The position numbers were made by a program, and so were the translations under genes. Shown here piece by piece: positions 62,782 to 64,000 of a stretch of 64,000 nt of DNA. This DNA comes from Pseudobutyrivibrio ruminis CF1b (GTDB taxonomy: Bacteria; Bacillota; Clostridia; Lachnospirales; Lachnospiraceae): assembly GCF_000424005.1 (NCBI RefSeq), contig NZ_AUJB01000008.1, positions 310,001 to 374,000 of the forward strand, written 5' to 3'. Position 1 is the first letter of the stretch. Each line of letters begins with the position of its first letter. The notes under the pieces were generated by a model. The model was not told the origin of the DNA. It ran no database searches and worked only from the letters and a program-made list of their open reading frames with translations.

Positions 62782-64000
62782 ATGCACAAAAACACAAAAT
62801 CTTTTTGCAAAAAGGTTCTGATGTGCTCTCTGTCTGCATCCATGGTGATTGGAGGCTTTAGCCTTCCAACACTTAAGGCTGATGCTGCAAATTACAATTA
62901 TGGTGATGCTCTTGCAAAGTCATTATTGTTCTATCAGCTTCAGGAATCTGGAAAGCTTTCAGAGGAAACATTATCAAGAACAAACTGGAGAGCAGATTCT
63001 GCACTTAAGGATGGCGCAGACAACGGACTTGATCTTACTGGTGGATGGTATGATGCTGGTGATAACGTAAAGTTTAATTTACCAATGGCATATTCATCTA
63101 TGGTTCTTGGCTGGTCATACTTAAATAATCCAAAGGCATACAAGGAGTCTGGACAGGAAAAGTGGATGCTTCACGATATTAAGTGGGCAAATGATTACTT
63201 TGTAAAATGTAATCCAGATTCAAACACATATTATTATCAAGTAGGCGATGGTGGAAAGGACCATGGATTCTGGGGCGCACCAGAGCTTGTTGAAACAAAG
63301 ATGTCTAGACCATCCTTTAAGGTAGATGGAACATCTGCAGGTGGTGGTTCTTGTGTAACAGGTGAGGCTGCAGCTTCACTTGCAGTAGCATCTCTTGTAT
63401 TGAAGGATTCAGATCCTTCAAGAGCTGCAACTTATTTAGCTCATGCAAAGACTTTATATAAGATGGCAGAAAGTGCTAAGAGTGATGCTGGTTATACAGC
63501 AGCAAGTGGATTCTACACATCATACAGCGGATTCTATGATGAGCTTGCCTTAGCTGGATGCTGGTTATACAAAGCAACGGGAGATAAAACATATCTTACA
63601 AAGGCTGAGCAGTATGCTGAGAACTTTGGTTCTGAGTTCCAGGGTGGCGATGATATCGCTTATTCTTGGACAATGTCATGGGATGACACACACATGGGTG
63701 CATGCTTACTTCTTGCTGAGTTAACAGGTAAGGATAAGTATTACACACCAATTGAGAATAGTATTGATTGCTGGAATGGCAAGCTTGAAGGTTCTAATTC
63801 AGTAAGAATTACTCCTGGTGGACTTTCATTCTTAAGTGAGTGGGGCTCAGTTCGTTATGCTTGCAACCAGGCATTCATTGATACAATTTATCTTGGTCTT
63901 GATAAAGCAGATAAAGCTCATAAGGATGGAGCAAATGCTTATATCGAAAGAACAATCAATTACACACTGGGAAGCAATGGCCAGAACTTCATGGTTGGCT
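62782..64000 (+). CDS. Secreted GH9 endoglucanase (3' partial)
   Basis: The frame is open from the ATG at 62782 (AAGGAGGAAAATG upstream) to the window end, 406 codons. A signal peptide (about residues 1-35, ending ADA-A) is followed at once by the GH9 domain: NYGDALAKSLLFYQLQESGKL, NWRADSALKDG, then GGWYDAGDNVKFNLPMA with the two catalytic-base aspartates. QVGDGGKDHGFWGAPE and the later conserved blocks follow. The proton-donor Glu and the C-terminal modules lie beyond the window. With the GH5 gene it forms a cellulase cluster with separate promoters. Confidence 0.95.
   Translation, partial: MHKNTKSFCKKVLMCSLSASMVIGGFSLPTLKADAANYNYGDALAKSLLFYQLQESGKLSEETLSRTNWRADSALKDGADNGLDLTGGWYDAGDNVKFNLPMAYSSMVLGWSYLNNPKAYKESGQEKWMLHDIKWANDYFVKCNPDSNTYYYQVGDGGKDHGFWGAPELVETKMSRPSFKVDGTSAGGGSCVTGEAAASLAVASLVLKDSDPSRAATYLAHAKTLYKMAESAKSDAGYTAASGFYTSYSGFYDELALAGCWLYKATGDKTYLTKAEQYAENFGSEFQGGDDIAYSWTMSWDDTHMGACLLLAELTGKDKYYTPIENSIDCWNGKLEGSNSVRITPGGLSFLSEWGSVRYACNQAFIDTIYLGLDKADKAHKDGANAYIERTINYTLGSNGQNFMVG

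Overview
The window is low-GC Gram-positive DNA with strong AGGAGG-type ribosome binding sites, a T-box leader, intrinsic terminators, an mraZ-led division cluster and secreted GH5/GH9 cellulases. This combination fits a fibrolytic Lachnospiraceae (Butyrivibrio/Pseudobutyrivibrio-like); the genus is inference. No transposase, phage gene, CRISPR array, rRNA or tRNA was seen.

Layout. 1-7155: end of an Ig-like surface protein, then a four-gene GldA/GldF/GldG/DUF4340-type ABC operon. 7156-8967: a flagellin C-terminal remnant, a highly structured leader and gdhA. 8976-17629: a 1664-aa serine-rich repeat adhesin, a GT-C-like membrane protein and an Asp2-like protein, which look like a reduced glycosylation/export locus for the adhesin, followed by a convergent transglutaminase-like protein. 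17827-23046: an ABC/FtsX exporter and thrC. 23074-25000: a structured repeat RNA, a CheY / MshEN-CheX pair and a small membrane protein. 25086-27333: an OmpR-type two-component system. 27334-28238: a gene desert holding a long imperfect palindrome and two arrays of four hairpins each. 28239-30700: gltA diverging from a LysR regulator. 30899-33430: metNIQ. 33659-35272: pckA. 35428-35672: 6S RNA. 35705-42409: yihY, queA, pheST, a PilZ protein and lgt.

42597-51047 is a division and cell-wall (dcw) cluster: four MraZ boxes, mraZ, rsmH, ftsL-like, a class B PBP, a second copy of the structured RNA, mraY, ftsW, ftsQ/divIB, ftsZ. murD, murG, murC and murF are absent. 51094-51998 is a minus-strand operon of a 55-aa membrane protein and a voltage-gated K+ channel. 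52178-58999 is a T-box(Trp)-controlled operon in the order trpD-trpC-trpFB(fusion)-trpA-trpE-trpG, enough to make tryptophan from chorismate. 59059-64000 carries a GH25 lysozyme-like SH3b protein, a GH5-CBM2 cellulase and the start of a GH9 cellulase, with palindromic operator candidates before both cellulases.

Strongest candidates for new biology: (i) a ~78-nt RNA element at 23074 and 46719 whose two copies differ mainly by compensatory base-pair changes; (ii) the two hairpin arrays at 27661-28149; (iii) the four-way-junction leader of gdhA; (iv) the minimal SRR/GT-C/Asp2 locus.
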